From assembly GCA_012032215.1 (NCBI GenBank), contig JAAURO010000147.1, positions 1-5,456 on the forward strand: a stretch of 5,456 nucleotides of DNA, in the 5' to 3' direction. The notes below the pieces were generated by a model. That model did not search any database. It worked only from the letters and a program-made list of their open reading frames with translations, and was not told where the DNA came from. This DNA is from Limnobacter sp. GTDB taxonomy: Bacteria; Pseudomonadota; Gammaproteobacteria; Burkholderiales; Burkholderiaceae_B. Positions within the stretch are counted from its first letter, which is position 1. Each line of letters starts with the position of its first letter. Shown here in pieces: positions 1 to 5,456 of this stretch. The translations under genes and the position numbers were made by a program.

Positions 1-2
1 TG

Positions 3-231
3 AGCATTGACCAGAGGTGTATCTGTGAAGGCGACGGTCTTCCGCGTGGGGTTGGCACTGTTGTTCGTGACGAAGAGGTTCGTGCCATACTCCTCGGTTT
101 GATTGCGGTGGCTGGTGCTGCTGGCCCCCCAAGACATGGGAAAAGTCATGGGTTTAGCCCGTGAGCAACTCTCTGGCAAGGCAGACATGAGCAAAGTGTC
201 TGTGCAACTTAAAGCATTGTTGTCTTCCTGA
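3..231 (+). CDS. yqeY: YqeY (GatB/YqeY-domain) protein, C-terminal part, frameshifted
   Basis: This is the 3' end of a gene whose start lies left of the window. Codons 133-231 read DMGKVMGLAREQLSGKADMS and end LKALLSS-stop, the characteristic YqeY C-terminus with its conserved PxDMGKVM motif and KADM element. Upstream, a different frame gives RDEEVRAILLGLIAVAGAAG (about 66-125), which fits the preceding part of the same domain. The two halves join only if one C is removed from the six-C run at 125-130, giving GAAGPQDMGKVMG. Bases 1-60 do not give a convincing match in any single frame and may hold further errors or divergent sequence. YqeY resembles the tail domain of the amidotransferase subunit GatB; its own role is poorly defined. 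It commonly precedes dnaG in betaproteobacteria, which supports the call. The gene is probably intact in the organism. Confidence 0.72.
125..130 (+). other. Apparent one-base insertion in a six-C run inside yqeY
   Basis: The YqeY reading changes from the frame of codon 123-125 (GGC, Gly) to the frame of codon 133-135 (GAC, Asp) at this homopolymer. With five C instead of six the sequence reads continuously as Gly-Pro-Gln-Asp-Met-Gly-Lys. A homopolymer miscount during sequencing is the simplest explanation. Confidence 0.6.
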
Positions 232-307
232 CCGCATTCAGATCAAACACCTAAAGCAAACGCACGCAGCGCGGGTCCGGCATATTGTTTTCGCTGTTGT
301 GCTTTTT

Positions 308-311
308 AGGA
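308..311 (+). promoter_or_regulatory. Ribosome binding site for dnaG
   Basis: AGGA lies 10 bases before the ATG at 322. It is a modest Shine-Dalgarno match at slightly long spacing. The start is also fixed by homology, because DnaG proteins begin with this MIPQSFIDDLL-type sequence about 35 residues before the zinc finger. Confidence 0.5.
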
Positions 312-321
312 CATCGGTGCC

Positions 322-2148
322 ATGATTCCCCAAAGTTTCATTGACGATTTGCTCTATCGCGCCGACATTGCCGAGGTGGTGGGGCAATACGTTCAGCTAA
401 AAAGCGCTGGGGCCAATTTGCAAGGATTGTGTCCTTTTCACAATGAAAAATCGCCTTCGTTTTCGGTAAGTCCGATCAAGCAGTTTTATCATTGTTTCGG
501 TTGCGGGGCCCATGGAAATGCCATTTCTTTCTTGATGAACCACCTGGGGCTTACTTTTCCCGAGGCGGTTGAAACCTTGGCGGCCCGAATGGGCTTGGAT
601 GTGCCCCATGAAAAAGGGGTGGAGCAAGCCCCGGAGTTACACAGCGAACGTGAAAGCCAGGTTGGCACCATGACCACTGCCTCTGGCTTCTACAAAAAGC
701 AGCTAAAGCGTGCCCCACATGCGGTGGATTATTTGCAGCGGCGTGGGCTTACTGGTGAAGTTGCAGCGCGCTTTGGCTTGGGTTATGCGCCTGCTGGCTA
801 CCAGCCTCTTGCTGAGGTGTTTGGCGATTACGCCAGCAACACCCAGCTAGATGCTGTGGGGCTTACCAAGCAGTCTGAACAGGGGCGGCGTTACGACCGC
901 TTTCGCGACCGCATTATGTTCCCTATTCGCAATCCCAAAGGGCAGGTTATTGCGTTTGGGGGGCGTATTTTAGAGCAGGGCGAGCCCAAATATTTAAACA
1001 GTCCAGAAACGGCGCTTTTTTCCAAAGGCACCGAGGTTTATGGTTTGTTTGAGGGTCGGCAGGCTATTCATGCCAAAGGCTATGTGCTGGTTACTGAAGG
1101 CTATATGGATGTGGTTGCTTTGGCGCAATGGGGCTACGAAAACGCCGTCGCTACGCTGGGCACGGCAGTCACGGAAACCCACGTGCAAAAGCTGTTTAAG
1201 CACACGGGCAGGCTGGTGTTTGCCTTCGATGGCGACAGCGCGGGTCGCAAGGCGGCTTGGCGGGCCCTGGAGGCCAGTTTGCCGTATGTTACTCCCGCTA
1301 AAGGGGCGTATTTTGTATTTTTGCCTCCCGAGCACGATCCGGATTCCTATATCCGCAATGAGGGCCCGGAAGCGTTTGAGTACCTGATTAACAAAGCAGA
1401 GTCGCTGGCCGATTTTTTGATTCGGCACCTGAAAGAGAATTTTCAGCTTGAGCAGGTTGAGGGCAGCTCCTCGGCAATTGCTTTTCTGAAGCCCCGTATA
1501 CAAACCATGGCTGCAACCGAGCTTCGCCTGATGCTGTTGCAGGCACTGGCGCGGCAACTGGATATGCAAACGGTGGTGTTGGAACGTATGCTGGGTTTAT
1601 CGGTCAAACGCTCAGGTGCCGATGTCGGGGCCTTTCAGGGCGCTGGCTATGGCCGTTCCGGGCAAAGTAGGGTGCTGCGTTCACAGGGGCAGCGCCAGGA
1701 AAGCGCCAGGCAGCGTCCTGCGGCGCGTACGCACTTGTTTAACCTGGCTGTCAGGCTGGTGCGGGTGCCTTCGGCAGTGGCTTGCTGTGACCCCCTGTTG
1801 CGTTTGCTGGAGTTGCGCCCCGATTCTCACCCGGAGGTGCTCAGTTTTTTGCACCTGGTTGAAAAATTGCGTTCTGCGCCCAATGTAAGTCTTGGCGGAA
1901 TGATGCATGCTTTTCGGGATGGCGTGCATCAAGAATGGGTGAATGCGGTATTGCAAAGGGCTGCCGCTGCAGACGAAACGCTTGATTTTGAAACAGAATT
2001 GTCGGATTCCGTGTATCAATGCCTAATGACCTGGTTTGAACAGGAAACGGCAAGGCTGGCCGCAATGCCACAATTAAGCGAAGCCGATTTGACCTGGTAT
2101 CAGTCCTGCCTGGAACAGATTCAGGCCTTAAGGCAAACCAAGCGCTAA
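322..2148 (+). CDS. dnaG: DNA primase DnaG
   Basis: DnaG synthesises the short RNA primers used by DNA polymerase III at replication forks, working with the DnaB helicase. The 608-residue product is full length for the family (E. coli 581). The CHC2 zinc-binding domain is at the N-terminus, with ligands C37, H40, C58 and C61. The catalytic core follows: RYDRFRDRIMFPI at 190-202, then FGGRILEQGEPKYLNSPET at 212-230. The TOPRIM fold has EGYMD (E259, D263), DGDSAGRKAAWRALE (D303, D305) and HDPDSY (D339, D341), so all expected metal-binding acidic residues are present. A Gly/Ser/Arg/Gln-rich linker at about 430-475 leads to the C-terminal helicase-interaction domain (about 476-608), which is the least conserved part, as usual. 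It lies about 90 bases after yqeY and before rpoD. No frame break is seen. Confidence 0.98.
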   Translation: MIPQSFIDDLLYRADIAEVVGQYVQLKSAGANLQGLCPFHNEKSPSFSVSPIKQFYHCFGCGAHGNAISFLMNHLGLTFPEAVETLAARMGLDVPHEKGVEQAPELHSERESQVGTMTTASGFYKKQLKRAPHAVDYLQRRGLTGEVAARFGLGYAPAGYQPLAEVFGDYASNTQLDAVGLTKQSEQGRRYDRFRDRIMFPIRNPKGQVIAFGGRILEQGEPKYLNSPETALFSKGTEVYGLFEGRQAIHAKGYVLVTEGYMDVVALAQWGYENAVATLGTAVTETHVQKLFKHTGRLVFAFDGDSAGRKAAWRALEASLPYVTPAKGAYFVFLPPEHDPDSYIRNEGPEAFEYLINKAESLADFLIRHLKENFQLEQVEGSSSAIAFLKPRIQTMAATELRLMLLQALARQLDMQTVVLERMLGLSVKRSGADVGAFQGAGYGRSGQSRVLRSQGQRQESARQRPAARTHLFNLAVRLVRVPSAVACCDPLLRLLELRPDSHPEVLSFLHLVEKLRSAPNVSLGGMMHAFRDGVHQEWVNAVLQRAAAADETLDFETELSDSVYQCLMTWFEQETARLAAMPQLSEADLTWYQSCLEQIQALRQTKR

Positions 2149-2198
2149 TGCGTTAAAATGATACATTTCGAGTGGCGTTCAATCGAAATATATCACCC

Positions 2199-2220
2199 AA
2201 AATGGGTTAACCCATTTTTT
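2199..2220 (+). terminator. Palindromic terminator-like hairpin after dnaG
   Basis: AAAATGGG at 2199-2206 pairs with CCCATTTT at 2211-2218 around a TTAA loop, and the 3' arm runs into six T (2215-2220). It lies 50 bases after the dnaG stop. A stem with a U-tract fits an intrinsic terminator or attenuator limiting read-through into rpoD. Only three pairs are G-C, so it is probably weak. The A-rich 5' arm could make it work on the opposite strand too. Because the 20 bases are perfectly self-complementary, a protein-binding site is an alternative. Confidence 0.6.
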
Positions 2221-2233
2221 GTGGGCAGATTGT

Positions 2234-2261
2234 TTGTTATATAGTTGAATCTGGTTATAAA
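2234..2261 (+). promoter_or_regulatory. Candidate sigma-70 promoter for rpoD (upstream)
   Basis: TTGTTA at 2234-2239 (4 of 6 to TTGACA) and TATAAA at 2256-2261 (5 of 6 to TATAAT) are separated by 16 bases, just after the terminator-like palindrome. The area is AT-rich compared with the flanking genes. Position and sequence suit a promoter for rpoD, but the call is by eye only. Confidence 0.4.
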
Positions 2262-2296
2262 GCGGGTTTAATTGTCAATTGCATGGTTGAATCTTC

Positions 2297-2327
2297 CTTG
2301 AAAAACACCGGATCGGCTGCTTATGTT
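2297..2327 (+). promoter_or_regulatory. Second candidate rpoD promoter, with a heat-shock-like -35 element
   Basis: CTTGAAA at 2297-2303 contains TTGAAA (5 of 6 to the sigma-70 -35 box) and also matches the -35 consensus of sigma-32 promoters. TATGTT at 2322-2327 lies 18 bases after TTGAAA and matches TATAAT at 4 of 6; the match to a sigma-32 -10 box is poor. If used, transcription would start just after the ATG at 2323, so that message could only be translated from 2566. In E. coli rpoD also has a heat-shock promoter, located inside dnaG; the parallel here is inference. Confidence 0.25.
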
Positions 2328-2565
2328 TAATTTTTTCAGTCTTTTTTTGAAATCTCAGGAACAGAATCAGAAATCAAGCCACAAAGTCAGAATCGGTACT
2401 GAAAGTGAGTCCACACCAGAATCGCTGAGCACGGCCCAGGAAAGCGTGCCCAGTCGAACCAAAAGCAAGGCTGTAAGCCAGAATTCAGAATCATCCGTTA
2501 ATCCCGGTCGGCCTGAAGTTGCCAATCCGGTTGAAAAAGTAGTTAAACGCAAGGGAGCATCATCA
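2323..2565 (+). other. In-frame open extension upstream of the preferred rpoD start
   Basis: An ATG at 2323 opens the rpoD frame 81 codons before the preferred start, after an in-frame stop at 2299. The peptide begins MFNFFSLFLKSQEQNQKSS and continues as a low-complexity Ser/Glu/Lys/Gln-rich stretch. No good Shine-Dalgarno sequence precedes this ATG (GGATCGGCTGCTT only). The absence of any stop over 81 codons and the polar composition mean it could be a true N-terminal extension, which would give a 921-residue sigma factor. I favour 2566 because of its ribosome binding site, but this is not settled. Confidence 0.4.
2552..2557 (+). promoter_or_regulatory. Strong ribosome binding site that decides the rpoD start
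   Basis: AGGGAG at 2552-2557, preceded by AA, lies 8 bases before the ATG at 2566. It is the best Shine-Dalgarno match near the 5' end of rpoD and much better than anything before the ATG at 2323. The resulting N-terminus, [15 protein letters not shown], resembles the short Lys-rich starts of other betaproteobacterial RpoD proteins. Confidence 0.65.
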
Positions 2566-3555
2566 ATGCCACAGAAGAAGGTTTCTCGTCAAACCAAAGC
2601 CGAAAAGCAAGACACGCAAGCAGCGGCTCAGTCACCAGCACGAGACAAAAAGGCCTCTGACAAAAAGGCCCTTGGGCCTGTTTCTGCAAAAGCAAGTGTA
2701 AAAGCGGCAAGTGTAAAAACATCACCAAACTCCGCCAAGCTGGCGGCTAAACCTGTAGAGGCCAAGACCAGCGGTAAAGCTGGGTCGAAGGTCGCGCCCA
2801 AAGGTGCTGTAACCAAAGCTGCGGCAACCAAAGCAACAGCGGCAAAATCACGCAAGCCCGCCGAAGAGGCAATTCCGGTTGCTGCAGGGCAAGTGGCCCA
2901 GGAGGCCACCTTGCCTGCTGGGGTTGCCAAAAAGCCAGGCCGAAAAGCAAAAGAGGATGATACGGATGCCGCTGTGGCAGCCAAGCGTGGTCGCCCCTCC
3001 AAAAACAAGCCTGCGGGCGCAGACGAAGAAGAAGACGAAAGTCTGGCTGCATCGGTCGGCTCTGATCTGGATTCAGACTCCGATTCCGATGACGAAGACA
3101 ACGATGCCAAAAAAGCCGACATCATTCTTCCCAAGCGTAGTCGCGGCCGTGGCAAAGACAAGGCGCTGATTAACTCAGCCTACCTGTCTTCCAATGACGT
3201 GTCTGCCGAGGAACTGCTGCTTCGCCGCACACAGCTCAAGACGCTGATCAAAATGGGCAAAGAGCGTGGTTACCTGACTTTTGCGGAAATCAATGATCAC
3301 CTGCCAGACGATGCCATAGACTCTGAAGTCATGGATGCCATGATAGGCACGTTCAGTGACATGGGCATTACAGTGTATGAAAGCGCACCCGATGCTGAAG
3401 AATTGTTGATGAACGACAATGCCACGGTCGGTACCTCTGAAGAAGACGCTGAAGAAGAAGCCGAAGCGGCGCTTTCCAACGTGGATTCCGAGTTCGGACG
3501 CACCACCGACCCGTTCGCATGTACATGCGTGAAATGGGCACTGTCGAACTGCTGA
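2566..3555 (+). CDS. rpoD: RNA polymerase sigma-70 factor RpoD, N-terminal segment (frame broken)
   Basis: This is the first part of the housekeeping sigma factor, which directs RNA polymerase to most promoters. From MPQKKVSRQ it has a Lys/Ala/Ser-rich, histone-H1-like extension, as in many betaproteobacteria. This includes an AT-hook-type KRGRPSK (2983-3003, about residues 140-146) and further basic clusters KKPGRKAK and KRSRGRGK. An acidic tract at 3022-3105 ([10 protein letters not shown]) follows. Region 1.1 spans about 3169-3420 ([20 protein letters not shown], then [20 protein letters not shown]); in the family it masks the DNA-binding regions of free sigma. The frame is correct up to FGRTTDP, ending at 3513, then runs into 13 unrelated residues and a TGA at 3553. 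The expected continuation, VRMYMREMG, is in another frame. The start at 2566 is chosen by its ribosome binding site; 2323 is the alternative. Confidence 0.88.
   Translation: MPQKKVSRQTKAEKQDTQAAAQSPARDKKASDKKALGPVSAKASVKAASVKTSPNSAKLAAKPVEAKTSGKAGSKVAPKGAVTKAAATKATAAKSRKPAEEAIPVAAGQVAQEATLPAGVAKKPGRKAKEDDTDAAVAAKRGRPSKNKPAGADEEEDESLAASVGSDLDSDSDSDDEDNDAKKADIILPKRSRGRGKDKALINSAYLSSNDVSAEELLLRRTQLKTLIKMGKERGYLTFAEINDHLPDDAIDSEVMDAMIGTFSDMGITVYESAPDAEELLMNDNATVGTSEEDAEEEAEAALSNVDSEFGRTTDPFACTCVKWALSNC
2644..2834 (+). repeat. Short direct repeats with 15-base period in the RpoD extension
   Basis: Three pairs of near-exact repeats each recur after exactly 15 bases: GACAAAAAGGCC at 2644 and 2659, GCAAGTGTAAAA at 2692 and 2707, and AACCAAAGC at 2811 and 2826. 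They encode pentapeptide pairs [20 protein letters not shown] and [10 protein letters not shown]. The spacing suggests that the Lys/Ala-rich extension grew by slippage of 15-base units, keeping the frame. Confidence 0.7.
3511..3515 (+). other. Apparent one-base deletion breaking rpoD
   Basis: The sequence reads GAC CCG TTC GCA TGT in the upstream frame. Adding one G (CCG GTT CGC ATG TAC ATG) restores [11 protein letters not shown], the nearly invariant start of sigma region 1.2. No canonical slippery heptamer is visible here, and an essential gene should not be broken. A sequencing or assembly error is therefore the most likely reason; a recent mutation or recoding is less likely. Confidence 0.88.
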
Positions 3556-5087
3556 CTCGCGAAGGCGAAATCGAAATTGCCAAGCGCATCGAGGGTGGCT
3601 TGAAAGACATGGTGCAAGCCATTTCTGCCTGCCCTGCCATTGTGGAAGACGTGGTGGGCATGGGGCAGCGCATGGAAGCTGGCACCCTATCGGTGGATGA
3701 AATCATAGATGGGGTGGTAGACCTCACCGAAGAAGACGAAGCCGCAGCCGCTGAAATCAATGCGGAAATTGACTTGCCCGATGTGCCTGCTGACTCGGAT
3801 GACGATTCTGAAGACGAAGAAGAAAGCACCTCGGATGGCTCTACCACTGCTGGCATGAGCCCCAAGCAGCTTGAAGAGCTGAAAGGCAAGGCCACTGTGG
3901 TTTTTCAGGAAATCCAAAAGCAGTTTAACAAGATGAGCAAAGCCAAGGCCGAGTCTGGTTATAGCTCGGCTGCCTGCAAAAAAGCGCGTTCAGCCATTGC
4001 CGATGAGTTCATGAAGTTTCGTTTTACGGCTAAACAGGTTGAGCGGCTGTGCAATATTTTGCGTGAGCAGGTGGATACCGTTCGCCGCATTGAGCGTGAA
4101 ATCTACGACATTGCGGTTAATCGTGCTGGTATGCCACGCGATGTCTTTCTGGAGAAATTCAAGGGCAGCGAAGTAGATTTCACTTGGGTAACGCAGGAAG
4201 GCGACAGCACCAGTGCATGGGCTGAGGTCTGGGCGCGCAATGTGCCTGCTATCCATGAATTGCAGCAAGCGCTGCTTAATATTCAGGAACTGGTGTGTTT
4301 GCCGTTGGCAGAACTGCGGGCCATTAATCGTCTGATGGTGTCTGGTGAAAATCACGCCCGCCGTGCCAAACGCGAAATGATTGAGGCCAATTTGCGGCTT
4401 GTTATTTCAATTGCCAAAAAGTACACCAACCGCGGTTTGCAGTTTCTGGATCTGATTCAGGAGGGCAATGTTGGCCTGATGAAAGCCGTTGATAAATTTG
4501 AATACCGCCGTGGTTACAAGTTTTCGACTTATGCCACGTGGTGGATTCGTCAGGCGATTACCCGTTCTATTGCAGACCAGGCGCGCACCATTCGCATACC
4601 GGTTCACATGATTGAAACCATCAACAAGATGAACCGAATCAGTCGGCAGATCTTGCAGGAAACCGGCATAGAGCCCGACCCTGCGTTGTTGGCCGAACGC
4701 ATGGAAATGCCTGAAGAAAAAATTCGCAAAATCCTGAAAATTGCCAAGGAGCCCATTTCGATGGAAACTCCCATCGGTGATGACGACGATTCTCACTTGG
4801 GCGACTTCATTGAGGATCAACACACACTGGCACCTCAAGATGCTGCGCAATACAGCAGCCTTCGGTTTGTGACCAAAGATGTGCTGGATTCTCTCACTCC
4901 GCGTGAGGCCAAGGTGTTGCGCATGCGGTTTGGCATTGAGATGTCTACCGACCACACTTTAGAAGAAGTTGGTAAGCAGTTTGATGTAACACGTGAGCGG
5001 ATTCGTCAGATTGAAGCCAAGGCTTTGCGTAAACTTCGCCATCCAAGCCGTTCAGACAAACTGAAAAGTTTTCTGGAAGGTGAATAA
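3514..5087 (+). CDS. rpoD: RNA polymerase sigma-70 factor RpoD, regions 1.2 to 4 (frame-restored segment)
   Basis: This is the continuation of rpoD after the frame break; with one base restored the whole protein is about 840 residues from 2566. Region 1.2 ([20 protein letters not shown]) is followed by the non-conserved region (about 3600-4340), which holds an acidic insert ([11 protein letters not shown]). Regions 2.1 to 2.4 run from about 4349 to 4609: [20 protein letters not shown], then [19 protein letters not shown] and RTIRIPVHM, which bind core polymerase, melt DNA and read the -10 box. Region 3.2, [14 protein letters not shown] (4776-4817), is the sigma finger. Region 4 (4893-5084) has [14 protein letters not shown] and the helix-turn-helix [20 protein letters not shown] (4986-5045) that reads the -35 box. 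All key elements are canonical for a primary sigma factor. The first ATG, at 3519, has no ribosome binding site, so this is not a separate gene. Confidence 0.97.
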
Positions 5088-5117
5088 TTGGGGAAAGAGG
5101 TTATTGCAAAATCCGGG

Positions 5118-5140
5118 ACCCACACCGTGGGTTTCCTTCT
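5118..5140 (+). terminator. Terminator-like hairpin after rpoD
   Basis: ACCCAC at 5118-5123 pairs with GTGGGT at 5127-5132 across an ACC loop, and G-T wobbles could lengthen the stem by one or two pairs. The hairpin starts 30 bases after the rpoD stop and is followed by a pyrimidine run, TTCCTTCT, rather than a pure T tract. This is a plausible intrinsic terminator ending the cluster. Confidence 0.6.
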
Positions 5141-5240
5141 GTCATGTCTTGCATTGGCGTATCCCATGAAGTTGGCCTGCTTTAAAAAATCGGGGCGTTT
5201 TGCGGGATTTGATTGAACACCATCAATTTACTATCCTGCC

Positions 5241-5381
5241 ATGAAAAACTGCTCCCAACGTTTTACCGGCTTGAATGCTGCTCAAACTCCGGCTGCATTT
5301 GCTGCAGACAAAAACTCCAGCACGCGCCTAGGTGCAGCAATACTTGCAGCGCTGGTAACCGCAGCGGCAGCTCCAGGATAG
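5241..5381 (+). CDS. Possible small hydrophobic-segment protein (46 codons), perhaps frameshifted
   Basis: ATG at 5241 opens a 46-residue frame beginning MKNCSQRFTGLNAAQTPAAF. It contains a 15-residue hydrophobic stretch (LGAAILAALVTAAAA) after the charged DKNSSTR, as in a signal peptide or single membrane span, and then stops at 5379-5381. The neighbouring frame continues with coding-like residues, LQDSTLQEAQDAVDNYAANR, to a stop at about 5433. One extra base near 5361-5375 would join them into a protein of about 64 residues. No ribosome binding site precedes 5241. I do not recognise the protein, and it may not be real. Confidence 0.22.
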   Translation: MKNCSQRFTGLNAAQTPAAFAADKNSSTRLGAAILAALVTAAAAPG

Positions 5382-5401
5382 TACTTTGCAGGAGGCTCAG
5401 G

Positions 5402-5452
5402 ATGCGGTTGATAATTACGCAGCTAATCGTTAAGTTTGAGCGACTAAAGTGA
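5402..5452 (+). CDS. Possible 16-residue peptide ORF with a strong ribosome binding site
   Basis: AGGAGG at 5390-5395 is a perfect Shine-Dalgarno sequence, 6 bases before ATG at 5402. The frame encodes MRLIITQLIVKFERLK and ends in TGA at 5450-5452. A GTG at 5449-5451 overlaps the stop and could begin another frame that the window cuts off. This could be a leader peptide or a chance arrangement; the AGGAGG also falls inside the alternative coding frame described for the preceding ORF. No function can be assigned. Confidence 0.2.
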   Translation: MRLIITQLIVKFERLK

Positions 5453-5456
5453 GTTA

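Larger units (their letters stand above)
5141..5456. other. Region after rpoD without a confidently supported gene
   Basis: This stretch holds only weak small-ORF signals, described separately. I looked on both strands for a tRNA (TTCGA-type T-loop and acceptor pairing), an insertion sequence or the start of a recognised gene, and found none. Confidence 0.5.

Noticed and set aside
994..1569. 191-codon minus-strand ORF opposite dnaG
   Set aside because: It lies antisense to the catalytic core of an intact dnaG and has no recognisable motif.
2644..2834. CRISPR-like or mobile-element repeats
   Set aside because: The repeats are 9-12 bases with 15-base period inside a coding frame, with no spacers, terminal inverted repeats or transposase.
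2628..3161. Long minus-strand ORF opposite the RpoD extension
   Set aside because: Its Ser/Ala/Leu-rich product is the mirror of the Lys/Ala/Glu-rich coding strand, a usual antisense shadow, with no recognisable domain.
3505..3520. Programmed -1 ribosomal frameshift in rpoD
   Set aside because: Re-reading G3513 would give the right product, but no X-XXY-YYZ slippery heptamer or clear downstream structure is visible, and rpoD is not known to be recoded. A sequence error is simpler.
3519..5087. A separate, shorter sigma factor starting at ATG 3519
   Set aside because: There is no Shine-Dalgarno sequence before 3519, the ATG falls inside the conserved region 1.2 motif VRMYMREMG, and the upstream frame supplies the matching N-terminal half. 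It is one rpoD gene with a missing base.
5213..5452. 79-codon frame starting with TTG at 5213
   Set aside because: Its Cys/Arg/Ser-rich composition looks like an out-of-frame reading of the 5241 ORF, and it lacks a good ribosome binding site. Only its last 16 codons, from ATG 5402, have a translation signal.
5088..5456. tRNA gene downstream of rpoD
   Set aside because: I looked for a tRNA on both strands; no T-loop motif or cloverleaf pairing could be found.

Overview
The window carries the macromolecular-synthesis gene cluster of a betaproteobacterium, in the order yqeY (3' end only), dnaG, rpoD, all on the + strand. The assignment to Betaproteobacteria, most likely Burkholderiales, rests on three things: the gene order, the long Lys/Ala-rich N-terminal extension on RpoD, and the style of the DnaG and sigma sequences. 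Base composition is moderate rather than GC-rich. A Limnobacter-like organism would fit, but I cannot establish a genus from the sequence alone.

Layout: 1-231 holds the C-terminal end of a YqeY (GatB/YqeY-domain) protein, cut by the window edge and apparently frameshifted at a run of six C. 232-321 is a short leader. 322-2148 is an intact dnaG primase. 2149-2565 contains a terminator-like palindrome followed by candidate rpoD promoters and an in-frame open stretch leading into rpoD. 2566-5087 is rpoD, the housekeeping sigma-70 factor, with an AT-hook-bearing basic extension, acidic tracts, and regions 1.1 to 4. The rpoD reading frame is broken by an apparent one-base deletion at about 3511-3515, between regions 1.1 and 1.2. 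5088-5456 has a terminator-like hairpin, then a stretch with only weak small-ORF signals and no recognisable tRNA.

Together the genes link replication initiation (DnaG makes primers for DnaB-driven forks) with global transcription initiation (RpoD). As in the enterobacterial rpsU-dnaG-rpoD operon they sit together, but here the palindrome after dnaG suggests that much rpoD transcription starts from its own promoter.

I see no new defence, mobile or biosynthetic system. The points most worth a second look are the broken rpoD frame (probably a sequence error, since the gene is essential), further candidate indels in the same window, and the repeat-built, AT-hook-containing N-terminal extension of RpoD with its uncertain start.
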